Below are positions 9,044-17,367 of a stretch of DNA of 64,000 nucleotides, piece after piece. Numbering within the stretch: position 1 is the stretch's first letter; every line of letters starts with the position of its first letter. The translations under genes and the position numbers were made by a program. The notes under the pieces are model-generated. The model saw only the letters and a list, made by a program, of their open reading frames with translations, had not been told where the DNA came from and did not search any database. Source of the stretch: Poritiphilus flavus. GTDB lineage: Bacteria > Bacteroidota > Bacteroidia > Flavobacteriales > Flavobacteriaceae. Where the stretch lies: contig NZ_WXYO01000006.1 in NCBI RefSeq assembly GCF_009901585.1, positions 186,001-250,000 on the forward strand. Direction: 5' to 3'.

Positions 9044-10450
9044 ATGACGCAATACGATGTGGCCGTTATAGGCTCCGGCCCGGGCGGTTATGTAGCTGCA
9101 ATTCGCTGTGCCCAACTGGGAATGAAAACCGCGATTATTGAAAAATATTCCACCCTTGGCGGAACCTGTTTGAATGTGGGTTGTATCCCATCCAAAGCCC
9201 TGTTGGATTCCAGCCATCACTACGAGGATGCTGTAAAGCATTTTGAGACCCATGGTATTGAGATCCCCGGAGAAGTTAAAGTAAATCTGGAAAAAATGAT
9301 CGCCAGAAAGCAGGCCGTTGTAGACCAGACCACCAAGGGGGTGCAGTTCCTTATGGACAAGAATAAGATTGATGTATACGAGGGATTAGGAAGTTTTCAG
9401 GATGCCACACATGTTGAGATCGCTAAAAGCGACGGCAAAAAGGAGACCATTGAAGCTAAAAACATCATAATAGCCACAGGATCCAAACCTTCAAACCTCC
9501 CGTTTATCACTTTGGATAAGGAACGCGTTATCACTTCCACTGAAGCTTTGAAACTTCCTGAAATACCCAAGCATATGATTATCATCGGAGGAGGGGTCAT
9601 AGGACTGGAACTTGGGCAGGTATATAAACGCCTGGGTGCCGAGGTTACCGTAGTGGAGTTTATGGACCGTATCATTCCCGGAATGGATGCCTCTCTTTCT
9701 AAAGAATTGATGAAAGTGCTTAAAAAGCAAAAAATGAAATTCCTCCTCTCTCACAAGGTAAAATCTGTGGAACGCAAAGGCAAGGAAATCACGGTGAAAG
9801 CAGATAACGCCAAAGGGGAAGAGGTAGTTCTCAAAGGCGATTACTGCTTGGTTTCCGTAGGAAGAAGGCCATATACCGAAGGACTGAATGCGGAGGCCGC
9901 CGGGGTAAAAATTGACGATCACGGCAGAGTAGAGGTCAACGAACATTTGCAAACCGCAACTCCGAATATTTACGCTATAGGCGATGTGATACGAGGCGCG
10001 ATGCTGGCCCATAAGGCCGAAGAGGAGGGGACCATGGTTGCCGAGATCCTTGCCGGACAAAAGCCCCATATTGATTATAATCTCATTCCCGGGGTGGTTT
10101 ATACCTGGCCTGAGGTAGCCGCTGTCGGGAAAACGGAGGAAGAACTCAAGGAAGCCGGGGTGGCTTACAAGGTCGGCCAGTTCCCAATGCGCGCATTAGG
10201 CCGGTCCAGGGCAAGTATGGATATTGATGGCTTCGTAAAAATACTGGCTGATGCGTCCACAGACGAGGTTCTTGGGGTGCATATGATAGGGGCCCGATGC
10301 GCGGACCTGATCACAGAAGCCGTTACGGCAATGGAATTCCGTGCTTCGGCCGAAGATATCTCCAGGATGAGCCATGCGCATCCTACCTACGCGGAAGCGG
10401 TTAAAGAGGCCGCGCTTGCTGCTACGGATAACCGCCCATTGCATATCTAA
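9044..10450 (+). CDS. lpdA: dihydrolipoyl dehydrogenase (E3)
   Basis: FAD enzyme that reoxidises the dihydrolipoyl groups of the pyruvate, 2-oxoglutarate and branched-chain 2-oxoacid dehydrogenase complexes and of the glycine cleavage system. The 468 residues show the FAD motif GSGPGGYVAAIRCAQLG, the redox-active disulfide GGTCLNVGCIPSK (about residues 40-52), the NAD motif GGGVIGLELG, a second FAD contact YAIGDV, and the C-terminal HAHPTYAEAVKEAA carrying the catalytic His-Glu pair. It stands alone between its own promoter (8958-8987) and a strong hairpin (10470-10498). Confidence 0.97.
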   Translation: MTQYDVAVIGSGPGGYVAAIRCAQLGMKTAIIEKYSTLGGTCLNVGCIPSKALLDSSHHYEDAVKHFETHGIEIPGEVKVNLEKMIARKQAVVDQTTKGVQFLMDKNKIDVYEGLGSFQDATHVEIAKSDGKKETIEAKNIIIATGSKPSNLPFITLDKERVITSTEALKLPEIPKHMIIIGGGVIGLELGQVYKRLGAEVTVVEFMDRIIPGMDASLSKELMKVLKKQKMKFLLSHKVKSVERKGKEITVKADNAKGEEVVLKGDYCLVSVGRRPYTEGLNAEAAGVKIDDHGRVEVNEHLQTATPNIYAIGDVIRGAMLAHKAEEEGTMVAEILAGQKPHIDYNLIPGVVYTWPEVAAVGKTEEELKEAGVAYKVGQFPMRALGRSRASMDIDGFVKILADASTDEVLGVHMIGARCADLITEAVTAMEFRASAEDISRMSHAHPTYAEAVKEAALAATDNRPLHI

Positions 10451-10469
10451 GCCTGAAGAAATTAGAAAA

Positions 10470-10498
10470 CCCCATCCGCCCTTTAGGGCGCGATGGGG
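10470..10498. terminator. strong hairpin between convergent genes
   Basis: CCCCATC … GATGGGG arms enclose a further GCCCTTTAGGGC palindrome, giving an almost continuous stem in the gap between lpdA (+) and the DUF3179 gene (-). AAAAC before and a pyrimidine-rich stretch after it fit a bidirectional terminator, although no long T-run follows. Confidence 0.7.
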
Positions 10499-10523
10499 CA
10501 TCTCCTCTTCATAGCAATCCTCC

Positions 10524-11942
10524 TCATTTGATCAATTGTACATCAGGAAAGGCCGCCTTGTAACCAAACCAAAAGGCGTTAAAAGTCGGAATCCGTTTTA
10601 AGGATTGACCGCTTTCCGATACTAACTCGTTCTCGCTCAGTATCCATTTGCCTCCCTGAGTGTCCTGTGCTTTGGATCTACCGTCGTAGGTCTTAAATTC
10701 TAATGCTGCGGTGTCGAACACGCGATGGGCACCGGTCCGGTCCGTGAATACCGTAAAATTTGTGTTTCCCAGCCTGGAATGGTAAATGGGATTCTTCGCA
10801 AGGAATCTACTGGAAATCGCCAGATTTTCACTTGTTTTGTTCTGAAGTCGTATGGCCAGTATCTCTGCTTTGTTCTTTAGACTGTTGTCAGTTTTAGGAA
10901 CACCGAACATCAATTCGTCTGTCGCAAAATAATCGCGGTAGGCAGCTCCTTCACTATAATCTCTTCTGTGCCCGGTATCCAGAGATAGTACTGTAGTCTT
11001 TGGCTGGCGCTTCTTCCATTCACCCCAGGTAGTGGTCACCACACTGAGATAGTCTAATTGTATGCCTTTTCCTGCCAGGGGGCCGATCACAGGCTCCCCC
11101 TCCAGGGTACTCCACAGAGATTGCGTCTCTTTATCATACATGAGTTTATTGGAGCGATACAGAAATCCACTGGTTCCCATGCTGTGCCGGACCCCTTTAT
11201 GGTCCGTCTTATACAGTATGACCGTTCCGCAAAGTGTGCAATATACCCCGGCCACGGGAGTATCTCCAACAGTATCTACAAACATTTCATGCCAGGCCAG
11301 TATGCGTTTTGGATAGGCTCTGGCGTCTCCGTTGACCTCTATGCCAAAAACCACGTCATCGTCATTCAGATAATAAGCCCCGTCTGCCGCTATCATTTTG
11401 GGGTTTCGCAAGGGTGGTATTCCATCCTGTAGCACCCCTCCCCATCGGACCTCATCCAATCGGATCCTGGCTGTGGAATGGCGTTCGGAAAAATACTTGT
11501 AGAATCGCGGATCTATGAGTTGATGAAGCTGGGCTTTGAATTCAAAATAGGCAGGTGAGAAGGTTGCAGGTCGGTTCCACAACCACTCAAACCATTTGTC
11601 CAGGTCTGCACCATACGCCTTACCCGTCTTGCGTTCCAAAAGATGAATAAGCTTTGCTGAATGTTTGCCGTTCAGGGAAAAGTATATACTCTCCAGGAGC
11701 ATAACTTCATAACCAGGCTTCCAGTTGTTATCGATATATATGATGGCCTGTGTGGCTACACTTTCTTCATTACGGGTGACCAGATTGATAAAATGGCCAA
11801 TCTCTTGTTCTGTGAGGTCGGTGGATGCGCTCGTTTCCGTTCTATCTATGAATTCGCTTTCTTCACGACTCAGAACGGTAATCAGCAGAAGCGCACTGAA
11901 TAGAAACGAAAACAGGGTTCCGTACTTGACGAATGTAAACAT
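10524..11942 (-). CDS. DUF3179 domain-containing protein
   Basis: Protein of unknown function with a single N-terminal hydrophobic segment (about residues 8-24, signal anchor or signal peptide). A helical region follows, then a DUF3179 domain from about residue 180: NGDARAYPKRILAWHEMFVD, VAGVYCTLCGTVILYKT with its Cys pair, GTSGFLYRSNKLMYD, QSLWSTLEGEPVIGP and DTGHRRDYSEGAAYRDYF. These blocks are the family's conserved core, and the Cys-x-x-Cys may bind metal or form a disulfide. No catalytic role is established for the family. It is probably exported. An 85-nt gap separates it from the upstream acyltransferase gene. Confidence 0.8.
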   Translation of the reverse strand: MFTFVKYGTLFSFLFSALLLITVLSREESEFIDRTETSASTDLTEQEIGHFINLVTRNEESVATQAIIYIDNNWKPGYEVMLLESIYFSLNGKHSAKLIHLLERKTGKAYGADLDKWFEWLWNRPATFSPAYFEFKAQLHQLIDPRFYKYFSERHSTARIRLDEVRWGGVLQDGIPPLRNPKMIAADGAYYLNDDDVVFGIEVNGDARAYPKRILAWHEMFVDTVGDTPVAGVYCTLCGTVILYKTDHKGVRHSMGTSGFLYRSNKLMYDKETQSLWSTLEGEPVIGPLAGKGIQLDYLSVVTTTWGEWKKRQPKTTVLSLDTGHRRDYSEGAAYRDYFATDELMFGVPKTDNSLKNKAEILAIRLQNKTSENLAISSRFLAKNPIYHSRLGNTNFTVFTDRTGAHRVFDTAALEFKTYDGRSKAQDTQGGKWILSENELVSESGQSLKRIPTFNAFWFGYKAAFPDVQLIK

Positions 11943-12027
11943 ATCTTTTTCCTAGCTGAAGATATAGTCGACATTCCGACCGGAACATTATGATTTTAAC
12001 TATATTTTATGATTAATAGCTGGTAGA

Positions 12028-13209
12028 TCAGTTCTTTACGGCCCCTAATAATCTAAGTAGCTTGTAGATGTTCGCCTTCAAAACCCTTTGCGCAGTCTGA
12101 TAAAAGGGCTCAATTCTGAACCAGGCACTTTTGATGGATTTGCTGATGAATTGTTTTACAGCTACCTCATGGGTATCGTATTGCAGAGCGGCGTAGGAAC
12201 AAAGAACCATAAACGCCAATGCTCCGGGTATGGCCACAGCCGGGGTCAGGCTATGGTGGAAAAAGCGATACAATCCCAATCCGGTAAAACTTCCGTAAAG
12301 GATAATAAAGTGGATTACGTAAATAGATAAGGTATTCTGGCCGATTCGGAGCACTGTCCTTTGGGTAACCAGGGATCTGAAGATCATAAAGACCGCGAAT
12401 ACTACCAAAACATCCCCGAGCCTGATAAACAGATAATTGTTAAAATAGATATCTGCAAACAGCTGTATTCCAGTAAGTCTGGAAAGACTGACAAAGAGGG
12501 AAGAGGAATATAAGATCAATGCAAAACCGGATAAGGAAGATATAGCAATAGCCGCAGGATAAAGCCTTTTGTAGTTCTTAAACCGTGTAAATAATACAGA
12601 TAAAAATCCACCAAAAGCAGTATAACCCATCCATGGGATAATGGTAAAAACAGAACCGTTGGCTTTGGTAAAATAGTTGGCTATTCCTTCCGGTAAGAGC
12701 GGGTAGGTCCACAATTTATAGACCGGCTCAAACATAAACAACACCAAGGTTATCCCTAACAGCAATAGCGGGAATATCTTTTGGGCTTTTTGTGAAAGCA
12801 GATATACACCGATGATCCCGATAATCGAAAGGCCGATGCAGTGCAGTACGTCAACCAGGTAGAAGGCATCGTAAATGTGTCCTTTAAACAGCCCGAATAA
12901 ATTCAGTCGGAGCAGGTAACCGATCAATAGCAATTGCAACCCGCGCTTCAGTCCTTTTTTAACCCTTGGATTTTCCAACCCTACCTCCGGAACCCGGATG
13001 AGTAAATAAGTAAATATGAAACCGGACACCGTAAAAAAGACGGGTGCGGTTATTCCACGGAAATACTTCCAGACGGTATACACGGAACTATCAGGATCCC
13101 GGAAGACCGTATCCAGTAGACCGTCAATGAAATGACCCTGGAGCATCATAAGAATAGCCCAGGCCCTCATGGCGTCTATGAAATACAGTCTTGCGGCTTT
13201 AGTTTTCAT
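12028..13209 (-). CDS. DUF1624/heparan-alpha-glucosaminide N-acetyltransferase-like membrane protein
   Basis: Polytopic membrane protein of 393 residues with about 10 hydrophobic helices. The N-terminus, YFIDAMRAWAILMMLQGHFID followed by YFRGITAPVFFTVSGF, is the conserved opening of the DUF1624 / acyltransferase-3-like group, in which a first-helix R…H pair lies near the acyl-acceptor site. The group is predicted to acylate sugars or lipids at the membrane. No substrate can be inferred here, and its neighbours (DUF3179, FMN reductase) give no clue. Confidence 0.75.
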   Translation of the reverse strand: MKTKAARLYFIDAMRAWAILMMLQGHFIDGLLDTVFRDPDSSVYTVWKYFRGITAPVFFTVSGFIFTYLLIRVPEVGLENPRVKKGLKRGLQLLLIGYLLRLNLFGLFKGHIYDAFYLVDVLHCIGLSIIGIIGVYLLSQKAQKIFPLLLLGITLVLFMFEPVYKLWTYPLLPEGIANYFTKANGSVFTIIPWMGYTAFGGFLSVLFTRFKNYKRLYPAAIAISSLSGFALILYSSSLFVSLSRLTGIQLFADIYFNNYLFIRLGDVLVVFAVFMIFRSLVTQRTVLRIGQNTLSIYVIHFIILYGSFTGLGLYRFFHHSLTPAVAIPGALAFMVLCSYAALQYDTHEVAVKQFISKSIKSAWFRIEPFYQTAQRVLKANIYKLLRLLGAVKN

Positions 13210-13339
13210 TCCGATGAATTACCCCTATATACTTGTATAAGAGGGTTTTTGGATGTTTTACTCGGCAAAATTAGATAAAATACTCGCAATTCAATCGGTT
13301 TTGCGGTATTTTCGCCAAGAAGAACACAATAATCATTAT

Positions 13340-13873
13340 ATGGCGACAATCTTGGCATTTGCTGGTAGCAACTCCTCCAACTCCGTGAATTTCAAATTGG
13401 TAAAATATACCGCAACCCTGGTTGACCCGCATCAGGTTCAACTGCTGAATATGGCAAATTTCCCGTTCCCGATGTATAGTATGGACTATGAAAAGGAAAA
13501 GGGCTTTTCCAATTCGCTGATAGAACTTAAGAACGATATACAAAAAGCAGAGGGCCTGATCATTTCAGTAAATGAGCACAACGGCAACCCCTCTGCCTAC
13601 TTTAAGAACCTGATCGATTGGCTTTCCCGTCTGGAGAGAGGCTTTCTGAAAGGCAAAAAGGTACTTTTGATGTCTGCCTCTCCAGGGCAACGCGGAGGAG
13701 TAGGTGCCTTAGCAGTAGTGAGTGCGATTTTTGGTCGTTTCGGCGCAGAGGTCTTTGGCGAGTTTTCACTTCCCCGTTTTAATGAGAACTTCAAAGAAGG
13801 TGAGGGAATCACGGATTCCACTCTGGCAGAAGCGCACAGCAAGGCATTGAATGATTTTCTTTCTCAAATTTGA
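13340..13873 (+). CDS. NADPH-dependent FMN reductase (flavodoxin fold)
   Basis: Small flavoprotein that reduces FMN, quinones or related acceptors with NAD(P)H. The 177 residues begin with the phosphate-binding loop AFAGSNSSNSVNFKLVKYTA and continue with LNMANFPFPMYS, the GLIISVNEHNGNPSAYFKNLIDWLSR block, and LMSASPGQRGG, all typical of the NADPH_dep_FMN_red family. I chose ATG 13340, which starts at MATILAFAGSNSS. The frame is open up to 13253 but the 29 extra residues look non-native. It ends 6 nt before pabB and may be cotranscribed with it. Confidence 0.88.
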   Translation: MATILAFAGSNSSNSVNFKLVKYTATLVDPHQVQLLNMANFPFPMYSMDYEKEKGFSNSLIELKNDIQKAEGLIISVNEHNGNPSAYFKNLIDWLSRLERGFLKGKKVLLMSASPGQRGGVGALAVVSAIFGRFGAEVFGEFSLPRFNENFKEGEGITDSTLAEAHSKALNDFLSQI

Positions 13874-13879
13874 CACCCA

Positions 13880-15181
13880 TTGCGTGACAAGGTCACATTC
13901 ACGATTACGGAAGTTCCGAAGTTCAAAGAACAATTATTGGCATGGGCCAGGCAATTTGATCGCTTAATTTGGCTGGATAGCAACGATCACAAAAGGAAGT
14001 ACAGCTCTTTTGACGCTTTATTGGCGGTAGAGGCAAAGACGGAGATCACAATGGCTAAACCGAACGCCTTTGACCGTTTGAAGGAATTCAGGAAGCAGAC
14101 TTCAGACTGGATCTTCGGGTACTTCTCCTATGATCTCAAGAATGAGATAGAGCAATTGGATTCCAATAACCCCGATGGCCTTGGCTTTCCAGACCTCCAT
14201 TTTTTTCAACCCCTGAAGATCATACGAATAGTTGACAATAGTGTGGATTTCCTCTACCTGAACGAAGTTGAACAGGAGGCCCGGACGGACTTCGTGGCTA
14301 TCCTTGGTTTGTTACCCCCTGAAGCAAAGACGGCATCTGAATCCCATCCGGTACGAATTCGTATGCAGATATTTAAGGATAGCTATTTTGAAAGGGTCAG
14401 ACAATTGTTGTCGCATATTCACAGGGGAGATGTCTACGAGGCCAATTTCTGCCAGGAATTCTTTATGGAGAATACGGAAATTGATGCTGAAAAAACCTTT
14501 AAAGAACTCAATGCCATCTCACGTCCACCTTTTGCAGTTTACCTGAGGAGGGATGATCAGTACCTGATGTCTGCCTCTCCCGAACGCTATCTGAGAAAAG
14601 AGGGGTTAAAACTGATCTCCCAGCCCATAAAAGGTACAGCACGTCGCTCAGGGGATGAGGAGGAAGATTTCCGTTTGAAGAAAGCCCTGGAACAGGATCC
14701 CAAAGAAAGGGCGGAAAACATAATGATCGTCGACCTGGTGAGAAATGACCTCTCCAAAAGTGCAGTGAAGGGTAGTGTACAGGTAGAAGAGCTTTGCAAG
14801 GTTTACACCTTTGACCAGGTACATCAAATGATATCCACTGTTGTTTGCCAGCTCGAGGAGCGCACGGACCCCGTTGAGCTTGTCAAAGAGACATTTCCCA
14901 TGGGCAGTATGACCGGGGCTCCAAAGATCTCGGCAATGAAAATTATTGAAGAACTTGAAGCCAGTAAAAGGGGGCTATATAGTGGTGCTGTCGGGTATTT
15001 TACCCCGGAAGGGGATTTCGATTTCAATGTAGTTATCCGCAGTATCTTGTATAACGAAAGTCGAAAATATGTTTCCTACTCGGTTGGAAGCGCTATTACG
15101 GCCAAGGCGTCCCCGGAAAAGGAGTACGAAGAATGCCTTATAAAGGCCAAAGCGATGAAAGAAGTACTTGAAAAAGGCTGA
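13880..15181 (+). CDS. pabB: aminodeoxychorismate synthase component I
   Basis: Chorismate-binding enzyme that makes 4-amino-4-deoxychorismate for folate. Of 433 residues the C-terminal half is the chorismate-utilising domain: GDVYEANFCQEFF, FAVYLRRDDQYLMSASPERYLR, the diagnostic PIKGTARR, ENIMIVDLVRNDLSKSA, GSMTGAPKISAMKIIEELE, and the C-terminal GSAITAKASPEKEYEEC. The Lys in PIKGT is the covalent-catalysis residue of PabB (TrpE has Ala), which favours folate over tryptophan synthesis. The start appears to be TTG 13880; no upstream ATG fits. The glutaminase partner PabA is not adjacent. Confidence 0.88.
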   Translation: MRDKVTFTITEVPKFKEQLLAWARQFDRLIWLDSNDHKRKYSSFDALLAVEAKTEITMAKPNAFDRLKEFRKQTSDWIFGYFSYDLKNEIEQLDSNNPDGLGFPDLHFFQPLKIIRIVDNSVDFLYLNEVEQEARTDFVAILGLLPPEAKTASESHPVRIRMQIFKDSYFERVRQLLSHIHRGDVYEANFCQEFFMENTEIDAEKTFKELNAISRPPFAVYLRRDDQYLMSASPERYLRKEGLKLISQPIKGTARRSGDEEEDFRLKKALEQDPKERAENIMIVDLVRNDLSKSAVKGSVQVEELCKVYTFDQVHQMISTVVCQLEERTDPVELVKETFPMGSMTGAPKISAMKIIEELEASKRGLYSGAVGYFTPEGDFDFNVVIRSILYNESRKYVSYSVGSAITAKASPEKEYEECLIKAKAMKEVLEKG

Positions 15182-15221
15182 TCTCTTTTCAGTGCCGCAA
15201 AAAAATACTGACCTTGTTCCA

Positions 15222-16046
15222 ATGAAGCGAGAAGAATTCTTTGAGGATACCCAGCATACCAGACTCTTTTTACAACTGGTAGAACCACTTGAACCAAAAG
15301 CAGTTGTGATACTGGTACACGGATTGGGTGAACATTCCGGCAGATATCTGGAAGGAGTAGTGCCGGCGTTGTTGGAAGCATCCTGTGCTGTATTGCTATA
15401 TGATAATATTGGACATGGCAAATCCGGTGGAAAACGGGGTCATTGCCCTGGTTATGAGGCCTTGCTGGATATTCTTGGATTTGTCCTGACCAAAGCTCAG
15501 CAAAGATTCCCGGAACTGCCGGTCTTTCTTTATGGTCATAGCATGGGTGGGAATCTGGTCTTAAATTATGCTCTGAGGTATAAACCGGATATCGGCGGGC
15601 TTATAGTTACAAGTCCTTATCTGAAACTGGCCTTTAAACCACCCGCCTGGAAAATGTTTTTAGGCAAACTAATGCTGAAACTTTATCCCTCACTCACCCT
15701 GCCTTCTGGTTTGGATCCAAAGGGAATTTCAACGCTGACCGAAGAAGTGGAGAAATATCAGAATGATCCGCTGATCCATGACAAGGTGAGTCCCATGTTC
15801 TCCTTTCCGGTAATGGACGCAGGTATTCGGGCCATTAGAGATGCCCATTTATTGCAGCTGGATACCTTGCTGTTTCACGGTTCCGAAGATCCGATCATAG
15901 CCGTAAACGGCACCCGGGAGTTTCACAATAATTCTACGCAGACAACCTTAAAGATTTTTGAGGGGTGCCTGCATGAGCTTCATTATGACCATCGCAGGTC
16001 TGAGCTCTTCACAGAGATCCGAAATTGGCTGCAGAAACAACTTTAA
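15222..16046 (+). CDS. alpha/beta hydrolase, monoacylglycerol-lipase-like
   Basis: Serine hydrolase of the Hydrolase_4 / monoglyceride lipase group. Visible features are VILVHGLGEHSGRY (oxyanion loop), YDNIGHGKSGGKRGH, the nucleophile elbow GHSMGGN, an acid in LFHGSEDPIIA, and the catalytic His in CLHELHYD near the C-terminus. These are in the canonical order and spacing. I chose ATG 15222 (MKREEFFEDTQ). An in-frame ATG at 15168 would add 18 residues overlapping pabB. No signal peptide is seen. The next gene, tilS, starts 13 nt after its stop. Confidence 0.82.
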   Translation: MKREEFFEDTQHTRLFLQLVEPLEPKAVVILVHGLGEHSGRYLEGVVPALLEASCAVLLYDNIGHGKSGGKRGHCPGYEALLDILGFVLTKAQQRFPELPVFLYGHSMGGNLVLNYALRYKPDIGGLIVTSPYLKLAFKPPAWKMFLGKLMLKLYPSLTLPSGLDPKGISTLTEEVEKYQNDPLIHDKVSPMFSFPVMDAGIRAIRDAHLLQLDTLLFHGSEDPIIAVNGTREFHNNSTQTTLKIFEGCLHELHYDHRRSELFTEIRNWLQKQL

Positions 16047-16059
16047 GTACTTTTGGGTT

Positions 16060-17367
16060 GTGCTGAATGAATTCAAAGAACATATTGAAAAGACATTTCC
16101 TGAAATTCAGAAGGAGCCTTTCTTAATTGCCTGCAGTGGGGGTGTGGATAGTACGGTGCTGGTGCACTTATGCGCTGCACTTAAATTGGATTTTGGGATT
16201 GCACATTGCAACTTCAAACTTCGCGGAAAAGAGAGTGAGAAAGATGCTAAGTTCGTTGGCCAACTTGCTGATAAATTGCAAAAGCCATATTATATAAAAA
16301 GCTTTAAAACAGAAAGTTACGCAAATAGAAATAAACTGTCAATTCAAATGGCGGCTCGGGAACTACGCTATGAATGGTTTAAAGAGCTCGTAAAGGAGAA
16401 GGGGTATTCCTGGCTGTTAACGGCGCATCATTTGGACGATCAGTTGGAAACCTTTCTTATCAATCTCTCCAGGGGTTCAGGAATAGAAGGTTTGGCTGGA
16501 ATTCCCGGGAAAACCGACTGGGTTGCAAGACCATTATTAGGATTCTCCAGGGAGCAGATAGTTCTGTATGCATCAGAACAAGGATTGGAATGGCGTGAAG
16601 ATGCTTCAAATACGGATACCAAATACCTTAGGAATCAGATCAGGCATGAGCTATTGCCAAAACTTAAGGAATTGCATCCTACCTTTTTAAAAAATTTTAA
16701 AAATTCCCTGTCCTACCTGAGTGGCAGCGCCGCGATTCTTGAGCAGCAGGCCGACGAACTCCGAAACCGGCTATTCCAGTCAGATGCCGATGTTATCAGG
16801 GTGGATTGCAATAAGCTAAGTCAACTTCAGCCACTGGACGCCTATTTACACTTGTTGTTTAAGGATTATGGCTTTACAGAGTGGAGTGATCTACAGTCAC
16901 TGCTAACAGCAGTTAGTGGCAAAGAGATCCGTTCTAAAACGCATCGTTTACTCAAAGACCGGGACGAATTGCTGCTGGCAGAGTTGCGGGATGGGAATTA
17001 CGAAGAATATGAAGTTTTTAAAGAGGATAAAGGGCAAGAAACCCCGTTTCGTCTTGTAAAACAAGAAGTTAAGGCCATTGAAGAGACGGGGAAACGGATA
17101 ATATATGTTGATAAAGAAACGTTAAACCCTAAGCTGGTCGTAAGGAAATGGAAGAAAGGAGACTATTTTTATCCTCTGGGAATGCAGGGCAAAAAAAAGG
17201 TCTCTAAGTTCTTCAAGGACGAGAAGATGGACATTATTGCCAAAGAAAAACAATGGCTTTTATGCTCTGGAGACGACATCGTCTGGATTTTAGGCAGACG
17301 TGCGGACGATAGATTCAAGGTAACGGATGCTACCGGGCATATCCTGAAAATTACCTGGTTGGAATGA
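16060..17367 (+). CDS. tilS: tRNA(Ile)-lysidine synthase
   Basis: ATP-dependent enzyme that converts the wobble cytidine of the CAU-anticodon tRNA-Ile to lysidine, switching it to isoleucine decoding; essential. Seen are the PP-loop SGGVDST near the N-terminus, IAHCNFKLRGKESEKDAKFV, TAHHLDDQLETFLINLSRGSG, and the C-terminal TilS domain (LVVRKWKKGDYFYPLGMQGKKKVSKFFKDEK). Start: GTG 16060, giving MLNEFKEHIEK. The frame is open further upstream to 15958 only inside the preceding hydrolase gene. The stop overlaps the dsbD start by 4 nt (ATGA). Confidence 0.94.
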   Translation: MLNEFKEHIEKTFPEIQKEPFLIACSGGVDSTVLVHLCAALKLDFGIAHCNFKLRGKESEKDAKFVGQLADKLQKPYYIKSFKTESYANRNKLSIQMAARELRYEWFKELVKEKGYSWLLTAHHLDDQLETFLINLSRGSGIEGLAGIPGKTDWVARPLLGFSREQIVLYASEQGLEWREDASNTDTKYLRNQIRHELLPKLKELHPTFLKNFKNSLSYLSGSAAILEQQADELRNRLFQSDADVIRVDCNKLSQLQPLDAYLHLLFKDYGFTEWSDLQSLLTAVSGKEIRSKTHRLLKDRDELLLAELRDGNYEEYEVFKEDKGQETPFRLVKQEVKAIEETGKRIIYVDKETLNPKLVVRKWKKGDYFYPLGMQGKKKVSKFFKDEKMDIIAKEKQWLLCSGDDIVWILGRRADDRFKVTDATGHILKITWLE